From: Leptasterias polaris
Lineage: Eukaryota > Echinodermata > Asteroidea > Forcipulatida > Asteriidae
Length of the DNA stretch: 64,000 nucleotides
NCBI GenBank assembly: GCA_037783415.1
Contig: JAZGTN010000231.1
Span: forward strand, 310,001 to 374,000
Direction of reading: 5' to 3'
Shown here: one piece after another, positions 49,801 to 58,230 of the stretch
How positions within the stretch are numbered: the first letter of the stretch is position 1
Layout: every line of letters begins with the position of its first letter
The notes under the pieces: model-generated
What the model saw: only the letters and a program-made list of their open reading frames with translations
Database searches by the model: none
What the model was told of the DNA's origin: nothing
Program-made: the position numbers and the translations under genes

Positions 49801-51885
49801 CCTGTATACGAGTCAACCCTGAAATCGTGGCATATCTTTTACGTCACTGAGCGCGATTTAAACAGTCCCTAGATACAATTTTTGGTTTACTTGTCAAACA
49901 TCGAGTCTCCTCTCCGTTGACCAAAACTTAGAAACATGTAAGGCTCCACTGGTTAGTTGCACTTGTAAATGCAAAAATGTGTGGTATTTAGGCATTTCTA
50001 CAAGGTACAAAAATATATGTCATACTTTCAGGGCCATAAAAAAAATTGTGCCCACCGAAAAGTTTCATCAAACACTTTCAATTCACAATTCACAATGATC
50101 AAATCATGTGACTCAAATTTCAGCTGAGCATTCTGGGGAAAAAAATACAGAGGCCTAAAGAATCCATGTGCCTTATATCATTTTCTCATAGTCTGGAAAA
50201 ATTACTGTAACCCTCATATTATTATTATTATAAAATATGTTATAACAATTAAAATTCAAACATCAGCTTGTGGATTCAATTAGGCCTATCACTGTTTATT
50301 TATATGTTTTAATATATCCTCCCCTGTCCGGTTTTCGATGTAGTATGCCTTTTTCTTTGAATTGAAAAAAAATAAAAATATTCCATAATCAACTGATGCC
50401 CTAATTACCTTCCTTTGTTTATAAGAAATATGCAAACATATATTAAAACGTGGTGGACATTGAAACTTTCACACCACGCACCGATCTTCGATGACTTCAA
50501 TAGCGTCCCATTTGTTTTGAGTTTGACCTGTTTTCGATGCAAACAAGAAAGTATGGTGTCCGGGTGAAGCCATACGTGGAAGAAACATCTGCAGTGACTA
50601 CAAGTGTTCTGTGAGACTTAGTGTATGACTCTATAGCCAGCAGTTTTCTTCATTTTATTCAACATATTTTTTATTTAGTTTTAAAAATAACCATGGTATT
50701 TTTCAAAAACTTTTAAAAAAAATGTAAATAATTCTTGGCTTTCAAATCTTATTTTTATTTAGTTTTGTGTCTTTTTATGTTTCTTAACATTTATAATAAA
50801 GCATATAAATAAACAGTGATAATCGAATCACAAAGCTGATGTTTAAATTTTAATATTAATAACAAAAATGATAGAGTGTTACAAAAAAAAATTATCCAGA
50901 CTATTAGAAAATGATATAAGGCACGTGGCTTCTTTAAGCCTCTGTATTTTTCCCCCCAGAATGCTCAGCAGAATGTTCAGTCACATGATTTGATCATCGT
51001 GAATTGTGAATTGAAAAAGTGTTTGATGAAACTTTTTCGGAGGGAATTTTTTTTTTTATGGCCCCGACAGTATGACATATTTTTGTACCTTGCAGAAATG
51101 CCTAAAATACCACAACTTTTTGCATAACAAGTGCAACTAAACCAGTGGAGCCTTTACATGTTTCTAAGTTTTGGTCAAATGAGAGGAGACTTGCTTGGCA
51201 AGTCAAACCACAAAAATTGTATCTAGGGACTGTTTACATCGCGCGCAGAGAGGCAAAAGATTTGCCTCGATTTCAGGGACGCCCTGAATCCTACGATAAA
51301 TGTTAAGAAACATAAAAAGACACAAAACAAAATAAAAATCAGAGTTGAAAGCCAAGAATCATTTACACACATTTTAATATTTGTTTATTTTTTTTAGTTC
51401 AAGTTTTTGCAGATCACCATGGTAATTTTTAAAATTAAAGAACAAATATTTTGAATAAAATAAAGACAAACTGCTGGCTTTAGAGTCATACAGTATACAC
51501 AGAGACAGAGTATCACGTAACACTTGTAGTTTACTGCAGATGTTTCTTCCACGTTTGGCTTCACCGGGACACCATAAAATAATACAATTTCCATCCAGTT
51601 TTAATATTATGTTTGCATACTTCTAATAAACAAAGGAAGGTAATTACAAATTAGGGCATCAGTTGATATATTGAATCAGTTAATTTTTTTTCAATTCAAA
51701 GAAAAAGGCATGGTGCCTTGAAAACCGGATAGTTGAGGATTAAATACTAAATAGCAGAATTTACCGTAATCAGGATTTGGGTGGACTGTCTTGATCTTGA
51801 GATACGTCCTGAAGTTGGTGACAGCTTGATCCTCTGTCTTTTTGGCATTGCCTTTTTGTGTTCCTGGGGGTGGAGCTCGAGACAT
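31810..51885 (-). CDS. acy1: Aminoacylase-1 (N-acyl-L-amino-acid amidohydrolase), 15 coding exons
   Basis: Cytosolic zinc enzyme of the M20 family that hydrolyses N-acetyl amino acids. Exons (minus): 51885-51765, 49268-49204, 46615-46511, 45382-45311, 45015-44993, 43455-43379, 42867-42778, 41819-41763, 40206-40133, 39525-39476, 38295-38238, 35922-35842, 35116-35048, 32513-32437, 32032-31810. Every junction is GT-AG and in phase, giving 413 residues against 408 in human. Visible catalytic elements are [10 protein letters not shown] (His89, Asp91), ARGTQDMK (Asp122), the MPDEE pair (Glu156 base, Glu157), GLDEG (Glu184), the dimer-interface NPGHGSRF (His215), PAATD, and LLHDHNE (His381). The metal set is complete, so the enzyme should be active. 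Exon 5 is only 23 nt. The start MSRAPPPG matches the human N terminus; the frame is open further up to 52020, so a longer N terminus is possible. ABHD14 lies 4.3 kb downstream on the same strand. Confidence 0.94.
32130..32300 (-). repeat. tRNA-derived repeat (second family) in ACY1 intron 14
   Basis: The minus strand gives a tRNA-like head, AGCTCAGTGGTGTAGTGGTT ... GGGTTCGAATCC, followed by a body containing CCACAGGACTTGAAAAG. A relative lies at 46780-46950 with the same head and CCACAGGACTTGGGAAAG. Confidence 0.65.
33214..34134. mobile_element. TTAA-flanked DNA element of about 920 bp
   Basis: The left end is TTAAAGGCACCTGG and the right end ...CCAGGTGACTTTAA, with TTAA at each side. Subterminal inverted blocks GTGACGTCAATCGAGG and CCTCGATTGACGTCAC lie near 33380 and 33970. 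A 94-codon minus-strand frame (34007-33723) inside is not recognised. It lies in ACY1 intron 13. Confidence 0.75.
37385..38215. repeat. Minisatellite, about 70-bp unit, roughly 11-12 copies
   Basis: The unit contains GATGGCTGACCATTTCAAAG, GGTTAGCATTCTATTGAGG and AGAGGGAGGGGTATTGGTAG. Copies differ mainly by small indels and a GGTTAGC/GGCTAGC change. It lies in ACY1 intron 11 and ends about 23 bp from the exon 11 donor. Confidence 0.95.
38403..38690 (+). repeat. Diverged tRNA-derived SINE
   Basis: The segment retains a box-B-like GGGTTCGAATCC, GTGTCCTTGAGCGAGACACT and AATTGCTTCTCTTCACCCAG. These match the SINE at 43509, but the 3' half is decayed and it lacks an intact tRNA-like 5' end. ACY1 intron 10. 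Confidence 0.7.
40358..40551. mobile_element. MITE with GGGCCAAATTTCACAGA ends
   Basis: GGGCCAAATTTCACAGACCTGC on the left is inverted on the right (GGCTCTGTGAAATTGGGCC). The interior contains GCTTAAGCAC and TAAGCACAACAAAATTGTGC-like blocks shared with 46291-46500. ACY1 intron 8. Confidence 0.75.
41040..41260. repeat. Dispersed repeat shared with 44250-44420
   Basis: Shared blocks include AGGAAGTAACTATAACTA-like, GGGTACAACC, AATCTCTTTTGGGnGGAGTG, TTGGCTCT and AACAGTATACTnTG. Both copies are in ACY1 introns. The family is not identified. Confidence 0.6.
43509..43866 (+). repeat. tRNA-derived SINE with (ATT)n tail
   Basis: Near-identical to 2407-2793 in opposite orientation. The tRNA-like head has box A (TGGCCGAATGG) and box B (GGTTCGAGTCCC), then the body, then GCGCTATATAAGAACTAG and an ATT tail. 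ACY1 intron 5. Confidence 0.88.
43868..44208 (-). repeat. Older, diverged SINE abutting the previous one tail to tail
   Basis: The minus strand shows the same architecture, with box-B-like GGGTTCGACTCC, TGTCCTTGAGCATGGCACTT and CCTCCCCAGGGAGATGAG. It is much more diverged and carries no ATT tail of its own at the junction. Confidence 0.7.
44250..44420. repeat. Dispersed repeat, partner of 41040-41260
   Basis: Carries the same blocks as the partner, including AAATCTCTTTTGGGCGGAGT and CAGTATACTGTGTTCGTCTT. DNA just after it (44437-44530) is itself duplicated at about 44700-44840. Confidence 0.55.
45428..45545. mobile_element. MITE with near-perfect inverted arms, GCGTTTT family
   Basis: The element reads CAGGGGTGCGTTTTCGCGGC on the left. 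The reverse complement of the right end is CTGGGGTGTGTTTTCGCGGT, with pairing through AACTGTTTCGGTT in both arms. ACY1 intron 3. Confidence 0.85.
46291..46500. mobile_element. MITE, GGGCCnATTTCA family
   Basis: GGCCCCATTTCATGGAGCTGC on the left and GCAGCTCTATGAAATTGGTCC on the right are inverted. Same family as 40358-40551. It ends about 10 bp below the exon 3 region of ACY1. Confidence 0.75.
46780..46950 (-). repeat. tRNA-derived repeat (second family) in ACY1 intron 2
   Basis: The minus strand has GCTCAGTGGTCTAGTGGATG ... TGTGGGTTCAAATCCCACTC, which is box-A-like and box-B-like, then a body containing CCACAGGACTTGGGAAAGC. Relative of 32130-32300. Confidence 0.65.
47110..47485. mobile_element. 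TTAA-flanked element with 27-bp-class TIRs
   Basis: The left end TTAAAGGCACTGAACACGTT and the right end AACGTGTACAGTGCCTTTAA are inverted with very few mismatches, extending through GGTAATT/AATTACC. ACY1 intron 2. It is the best-preserved member of the family in this window. Confidence 0.88.
47591..48326. mobile_element. TTAA-flanked element interrupted by a SINE
   Basis: The left part 47591-47769 (TTAAAGGGTGTGCATGTATA...) and the right part 48208-48326 (...GGTTGAGCTTAATCGTTCAC...TTAA) together match the family at 18811-19164. A SINE occupies the middle. Confidence 0.72.
47770..48207 (+). repeat. tRNA-derived SINE, variant body, (ATT)n tail
   Basis: The head resembles the other SINEs (GTGTCGTGGCCGAGCGG; GGGTTCGAGTCCC). 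The central body differs, carrying CTTCGGATGGGACGTAAAGC and AAAGAACCCAGTGCACTT. The end is GAGCGCTATATAAGAAGCC followed by an ATT tail. The central segment may be one of the conserved animal SINE core domains; this was not checked. Confidence 0.85.
49815..51745. repeat. Interlocked inverted repeats in ACY1 intron 1
   Basis: Block A-X (49815-50285) is inverted at about 50800-51290. Block B-C-D (50310-50790) is inverted at about 51300-51745. The order is therefore AX, BCD, AX-inverted, BCD-inverted. Landmarks include CAGAGGCCTAAAGAATCCATG against its partner near 50930, and AACATCTGCAGTGACTACAAG against its partner near 51530. Copies are diverged by point changes and small indels. No coding content was seen. 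Confidence 0.8.
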
Positions 51886-52470
51886 TTTGCGAGAACACTG
51901 ACTGACTGATGAGAAGAAGGTGTTGTTGCAAACAAGTTTGGACTCAACATAGCCAAGCCCCTCTCGTCGTCGTGCGGACATCATGCGCAACATGTAGTTA
52001 GAAGTCACTGTCATTGTCATATAAACTTGTTATTGTTAATGTTTACGGCCCCGTAGAAGACTAGTTTATGTGCTGTGCGTGATATGTGTTTTGGCGATGC
52101 TGTTTTTTGTATAAGCCACCGGTAGAGGGCGCTACATTGACTGTTTGGGAGGCTGACTCAGAAGGACTGGGCAAGTTTATAAAACTGGATCGCTGATCCA
52201 GATGTTCGTGTGATACAGATATCTCTTCTCCAGTAATTCGTGTTGCGGACAGTAAATATTCGTGTTTCGACATCGCACTACTCGACGTGTTGCGGACAGT
52301 GAATTCGTCACTTGTTGCGATATCGCACTACGTTAAACCATGACTTTCTCTCAGTGTCCATAAAACGCTTCAAATTCCGTGGTTATGGGCTGTTTATAGC
52401 TCTGAAACCATGGCAAACTCACACTGTGGCGGGGAACGGGGGTGGCACGGGGGGCACGTATTGTATACCT

Positions 52471-52516
52471 CACGGAAATCAATTGGCAGAGGTACCTCTG
52501 CCAATTGATTTCCGTG
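52471..52516. repeat. 46-bp perfect palindrome upstream of ACY1
   Basis: The sequence from CACGGAAATCAATTGGCAGA to its centre GGTACC reads identically on both strands with no spacer. The flanks are G-rich on the left and C-rich on the right and partly extend the symmetry. Confidence 0.95.
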
Positions 52517-52899
52517 CCTTCCGCCACCCCCCCCCCCCCGTGCCCCCATTTTAAATCCAGACATTTGAGATTTAAAATAACCCAAATAACATGTTTTATT
52601 TCACAATGTAAGCTATTTTTACCTCCAGGGCAAATTACCAAAAACAGTAAATGACATAAAGAGATCGAGCGCTGAATTAAAAAGGGGGCTTGTTTTGGAA
52701 AAATGCAAACAGAAACTACAGTTTTAATTGGCCAGAGACTCAACGAATCTTCAGTCGGTAATCCGTTAGAGTTATTTCTTTGCTAAACAGGATTTTGTCA
52801 TGAACGAGTCCTTAATAAATTTTTTATTCAAGAGTTCATTTTGCGCTTCATCTGCTGACTAGAGTCCACTGGTTCGACGAATATTAATAGAGTGGTACA

Positions 52900-53290
52900 G
52901 GTACAACAAAATGTGCACATAGCTACCGGTATTTCGTGTATGCATCTTGCAAAACAACTGGCTGGAAACGTAGCGGGAGTTTCGCTTGTCAACATGACAT
53001 GCGTGATACTTTCTATTTGGGAAGCCTCTTCCTGCCAATCACCATGACCATAAGGGCATTTCTTATGTCAGTATGCAGATGAGCAAACGATTATCCAATC
53101 AAAACCATCGCCAACGCTTGACCAATGACGTGATCAACACCTTATATTTTCTTTGCACTGTCCCCGGCATAATGAACTTCACTAAAATTGTACACTGCGT
53201 AGTAAAACAAAATAGTCCGCAAAGTCATATTTAAAACTTTTAGAAAACTGTTGTTTAGATTTTTTCGTAGAACTTAAATTAACAACTTAT
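52900..53290. repeat. Dispersed CCAAT-containing repeat upstream of ACY1
   Basis: Inverted partner of 28860-29250. It contains CCAAT boxes (GCCAATCACC, ATCCAATCAA, GACCAATGACGTGA), the last overlapping a CRE-like TGACGTGA. It lies about 1.0-1.4 kb upstream of the ACY1 start codon. Confidence 0.7.
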
Positions 53291-53392
53291 TATCCAGAAT
53301 TTTGTTGAAAGTCGTCGCTCCAACAGACAAAAAACTGAAATAACTTGAAGAGCGGAGCAATACGTTAAACAAGTACTAGTAAACCGCATTAC

Positions 53393-53444
53393 CCGAAGGC
53401 TTGTACTGCACTTTTGTAATGCCTTGTGCTGTTGCTGCCGCCAT
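53393..53444 (-). CDS. Candidate alternative first coding exon (ACY1 or unknown gene)
   Basis: On the minus strand, AAAATGGCGGC opens a 17-codon frame, MAAATAQGITKVQYKPS, that ends in a GTAATG donor in phase 1. ATGGCGGC around the start resembles a YY1-type promoter element over a start codon. An acceptor inside ACY1 exon 1 (TTCTTCTCATCAG, just above the ACY1 Met) has the matching phase, so splicing to ACY1 would stay in frame. I do not recognise the peptide. It could equally be a chance open frame or the start of another gene. Confidence 0.3.
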
Positions 53445-55483
53445 TTTCTTCAACTCTTGAGCAGAAAATAAAAACTGCTCTTTAAACTTTCGTTACCGGT
53501 AAATTATTTACATTTACACTACTCATTTTTCTTTTTTGTCCAGTTAGCTGCCAAAGTCTTTTCACGAACAGCTGGACCAGTATTCACCATCGGTAAGAAC
53601 AAACATTATTTATATTAAACGTTTTTCATGGGAAGTTTGTCTGTTTAAAGAGGCTACGAAAATTGTTTTGGGTCGTATCGTGTTGTTGAACTCGTTCTGG
53701 TTAGAACATGGTGCCTATTTTGAACAAACCATTTTCATGAGTCACGTCGGCCTATTAAGCAAAAAACTATTACACTTTGCTTTCCACCATACATTAATAA
53801 CAGCACATTATAAAATTATGTCGAAAAATACATGTTGTTCATTACTAGCATGACTACTGATTAGCACAGCTGCACAGTGTAAGAAAAAACGGAAAGTTAA
53901 CGCCATTAATACATGTAAATTAAAAATTTGTCGGTTTCCCCGGTATTTCAGCAAACAAGTACAAAATGTATGCATGAGCTTCAGTCCGAGCTTTCGTACA
54001 TGAATACATGCAATGAAACGACAATCCGAGTATAGTCTTTTATTATACCAATAAACTGTGCAAGTCTCGCGCGTATCCGAACGAGAAAACACGTCAAATT
54101 ACGAAGAACATGTTTATTTCTGAAATTAAATCTTTGTTTTAAATTATATCTCATGACAAAATCTGAAGAACAAAAATAAATCATTACAATTTTATGAAAA
54201 AGTTTTAGCTTTTGAAAAAACAATCACAATAGTGTGTATATTATTATTGAAAAAAATTTAAAACTCTGGGACAAGGATGCCTATTTGATGTTAACTTTTT
54301 AGAAACCCCTTACGCGGATTCGTGAAGGTCAAACGGGTCTTAAATGGACCCGTATCGCAGTTTAAAGAGGATGGTGACGCCTCAACAACCATAGACTGCA
54401 ATGAAAAGGGTTTGCTTTGCAATTACAGCATCTGGCGATTATATTGCCCATCCAAAACAAGCGTTTACGCAAGTTTTATGATCGGAGGCGAGCACAAAAT
54501 TCTTAATTTTTTGCAATAACGGGAAGCTGAGGTTTAATTCTTGGGTTTTCTTCGTTATATTGTTGAATTGGTTTTACTTTCATATGTTGTTATCACTTAG
54601 TATTACATTCCCAACAACATGTATACTTTTCTAGGTCATAACCTACGTTAAACTAAAATAATTGACGAAACAAAATCTCGCCCACGTAAAACTCCATATG
54701 GTTGGGACCACTATGGTCCCGGAAGTTCGATTACGCGCGAAACTTGCACATACAGTCTATTCAAGGTGTAACAGGTTGCTTGGTTTCAACCGAGTGTTAA
54801 GACAATCCCTCCCCATTTATGCCAGTTCGACATCTCTCGCTATCTGTAAACATGTCCCGCCGTATATCGTGCCTTTTCAAGTCGACTTTCAGACACTAAT
54901 AACCGTTATAACTAATAACTACGGTTATTAGTTATACTAACTCACCTCAGTCACTGACGGTATTGGACGATAGTAGTAAACGATTTAGAGTAGATATTTC
55001 CAAGGGTTTAAGGTGAAGTGTTTACATCTTTGAAGATTGATACCAGTATCACTACTTACTTATCATTGTTGTTAAGTGTAAATGACGTTCGTCGTTGCCT
55101 TGTGTACTCCGGTTAAGTTGTCCGAATGTGTCATACAAGAATGCACACGCGTCCACGAATTGATGAACATGAACAATGGTCCACTGGTATGGTATGTGGA
55201 CAGGTGCAAATGAAACAAACTTGAAAACGAGCCAAGATTGGGTGGTTACAATTACAATGGACTGCTCATTTACATGCATATTAAATTAACTGAAAATGGT
55301 CTGAGATAAGATCATAATTATGGTCATGTATTTAAGTTTGTTATTATGTAAGCTCTCAAAAGGACGAAAAGTCGCGTATAATAATTTGTTTTTCCTAAAA
55401 CAAGTATTGGAATATTATAATTTGTTAATTCTTATTAATTCACCATTTACTACGAAAGCCCATTAGCGCCATTAAACAAAAAA

Positions 55484-55605
55484 ATCAAATCCGTTATTAC
55501 GGATTCGAATCCGTTATTACGGATTAGCAATCCGTTATTACGGATTCACAATCCGTTATTATGGATTCGCAATACGGATTCGCAATCAATTATTACGGAT
55601 TCACT
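55484..55605. repeat. Array of palindromic AATCCGTTATTACGGATT units
   Basis: Three clear copies of AATCCGTTATTACGGATT and at least two decayed copies sit in a row with 1-6-bp spacers such as CG, AGC and CAC. Each unit is a hairpin with arms AATCCGT/ACGGATT and loop TATT. Confidence 0.9.
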
Positions 55606-55835
55606 CGAGGATCCCTCGATGGCGCTATTTGCGTTGGACAGTAATGGTTTTTACTGCCTAACTTTTATTAGGCCCAATTAAAGGACGTACGTGATTTCAA
55701 TAATCAATCTATTATTTGTTTTACAGTAACTGCAAATCGAGTCACCATTGTACACTTATTGAACCACTACAGAAAAATATTGAACTAATTAGTTAAAGTG
55801 CAAATTTACAAATACACAGTCCAAACCGTTGAAAA

Positions 55836-56284
55836 AGTTTTAATAACTTTGTGTCTTTACGGAAAAAACCACGTGGTTCAAGAAAGGCCGGACCTATCCC
55901 AGTATTCTATCAAAAGCGTTTGTTATGAAATTAATTGAAATGAATATGGTCAAAAGATGTTTAAAAAGTAGAATATAATAATCCACACAAAAATGCCTCG
56001 AAATTGTGTGGTTTTTCATTTACCTTGTGAACTAACACCGTCCGCCATTTTGAGTCAAAAATTTGACTCCACAAAATGGCGGACCGTGTTAGTTAACGAA
56101 ATATAAGAAAAACCACACAATTATTTGTGTGGATCATTATATTCTACTTTTATAACATCTTTCCAACCATATTCATTTCAATTCACTTCATAACAAACGC
56201 TTTTGATAGAATAGTGGGATAGGTCCGGCCTTTCTTAAACCACGTGGTTTTTTCCGTAAAGACACAAAGTTATTAAAATTTCAA
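55836..56284. mobile_element. Fold-back element, 450-bp near-perfect palindrome
   Basis: The arms 55836-56060 and 56061-56284 are reverse complements with few mismatches and small indels, meeting at AGTCAAAAATTTGACT with virtually no loop. Landmarks such as ACCACGTGGTT, AAGGCCGGACCTATCCCA and TCCGCCATTTTG appear inverted in the partner arm. No coding content; a MITE or fold-back transposon is likely. Confidence 0.9.
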
Positions 56285-56824
56285 AGGTTTCGTGGCGCTA
56301 AATATAAATTATAAAAGCTGATTTTATTAAAATTGGTTGTCAGAGTCGGAGGTTCAAATTGTATCTATATTGCCAAAGAATTATATTTTTAGAAGATCTC
56401 GTTATTTAAATCTCTATAACTATAAGCAAGACCATTGTGAATCGAGCAACCTTTTCATCAGAACAGCCGCAAAAGGCAATCACTCTAGGCTAAGTATAAA
56501 AATAAATTAACAACATTAATTGCCTGACGTGTCGACACTAGCACAGTCTTTCTCAAAGGCTAAGTGACAGCACAAGATAAACATTCCAGGTTGTGGTGTC
56601 ATTTTAGCTTTCTAAGATTACTCTGCTAGGGTCGAAACGTCAGGCCATTTAGTAGTTTGTTGCATTAAATATAAAAATTATGTTAACTTAGCATCGGGAA
56701 TAAATAAAATAGATTTTTGATTTTTTACCCTCGCACCGACGTGTTAAAGCAAAATAATATTCTTTATCTCCGATCTGATGCAAAATTAACATCTAAATCA
56801 TTGCGGTACCCGCTCGAACTGCCT

Positions 56825-56915
56825 CTAGCCACCGGGCTAGCTTGGTCTGCCAGTGGTATAAGACATCTGCTCTTCTAGCAATGCAGAGATCATGGGTTAG
56901 AATCCCACCCGAGTT
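56825..56915 (+). repeat. tRNA-derived repeat fragment
   Basis: TCTGCCAGTGGTATAAGACA and GGGTTAGAATCCCACCC are box-A-like and box-B-like. It is too degenerate to be a tRNA gene and resembles the head of the second SINE family. Confidence 0.5.
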
Positions 56916-58070
56916 ATTATCATGTGAGTTTTTCCTCGAAGTCGGGAAATACAGTACTTCGAATCGGTGTAAGGGTAAAAACCCAAATACCCCCCCCCCC
57001 CATTTTTACCATAGGTCTTTTCGGTTGGTAAGCAGTTTGCAAAAGCTAATTCTATTTTCTCATTTAAAATTCACAGATTAAAAACATGTATTATTTTGCT
57101 GATTATTTGACGGAGTATAGTGCTTTTGAATTTTCTTGAATGGAAGACTTAACTATAGTCCCCCTTTCAATATTTTGCATAGGGTTCAGCCCTTATAGTG
57201 ATTTTCGCTTTCTTCTCCAGGTGCTGTATCACTGTTAGACGTTGATTGCCACTCCAGCACAATTTTCTGGAATTTGTTTTGAATCTCTAGCTATTTTTTA
57301 ACATTCAAAATAATTATAATGTAAACAATAGGAAATAGATTAACTCGGTGTACTTGAGAGAAGCACTTTTGACATGAACACCTCATTGTAGCTTTATATT
57401 GTTTCAATATCTTTGGAAAATAGAATTAAGCTGGGTTACAACGATGAAAGAGGTGAACTCTTCGGCGCACACGAGAGAAGCACTGGTTTCCAGGAGACCT
57501 CTTTCAGAACTTTAATTAGAGGACATACTGGCGAGACGATTACTGTTGCATGCATCTATGTCCATGGTCGGATGGTCGAGAGATCTCAGTATCCGGACTG
57601 CGATCGAGAAATCTGAGCTTGGAACAGGTCATGAATGGGTGGTATGTCCACGCATCTTACGACAAAACGATATATGCAATGATGACGTAGGGAATGACTG
57701 ACGAAGAAACATGATTTAGATCGAGATCAACATCACGACCCTCTGACGCCAATAACTTTGACAGATACAGTCGTCACTGAGAGCTGTTATTGGTGTATTT
57801 GGCGATCGAGGTCGATATCATGTGACATGGGGACATGAGGGCATTTTGTCTACAAATTTAGATTTTAAGTATTTTCATTGAATGCAGGTTAGATAGATTT
57901 TTGCTGGATAACTGAAGTTCTTATTTATTCGCCACTACCTGCTGCCAGTCTTTTTGTAGAATAATATGAGTCGCTATTATTTAGGTTTCAGCTTTAAATC
58001 TACGAATATGTAGGCCTAAATTTATGCACTTATGCATATGTAAACTTTTCTGCTAGATACATATTAAAGG

Positions 58071-58230
58071 AATAAAAGAGTGGTGACGAGTTCTTAAACG
58101 GCCGTTTAAAACCGGCAGGGTCGTGGCGGTGCGATAAAGGCCCGAGCCGAAGGCGAGGGCCTTTATCGCACGGCCACGACCCTGCAAGGTTTTAAACGAC
58201 CGTTTAAGAACGAGTCATTACTCTTTTATT
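58071..58230. repeat. Hairpin element, 160 bp
   Basis: The left arm begins AATAAAAGAGTGGTGACGAG and the right arm ends ...CGAGTCATTACTCTTTTATT. An inner stem pairs GCGATAAAGGCCC with GGGCCTTTATCGC around GAGCCGAAGGCGA. Confidence 0.85.

Noticed and set aside
55484..55605. CRISPR-like array
   Set aside because: Units are palindromes with spacers of only a few bases, in a eukaryotic context with no cas genes.
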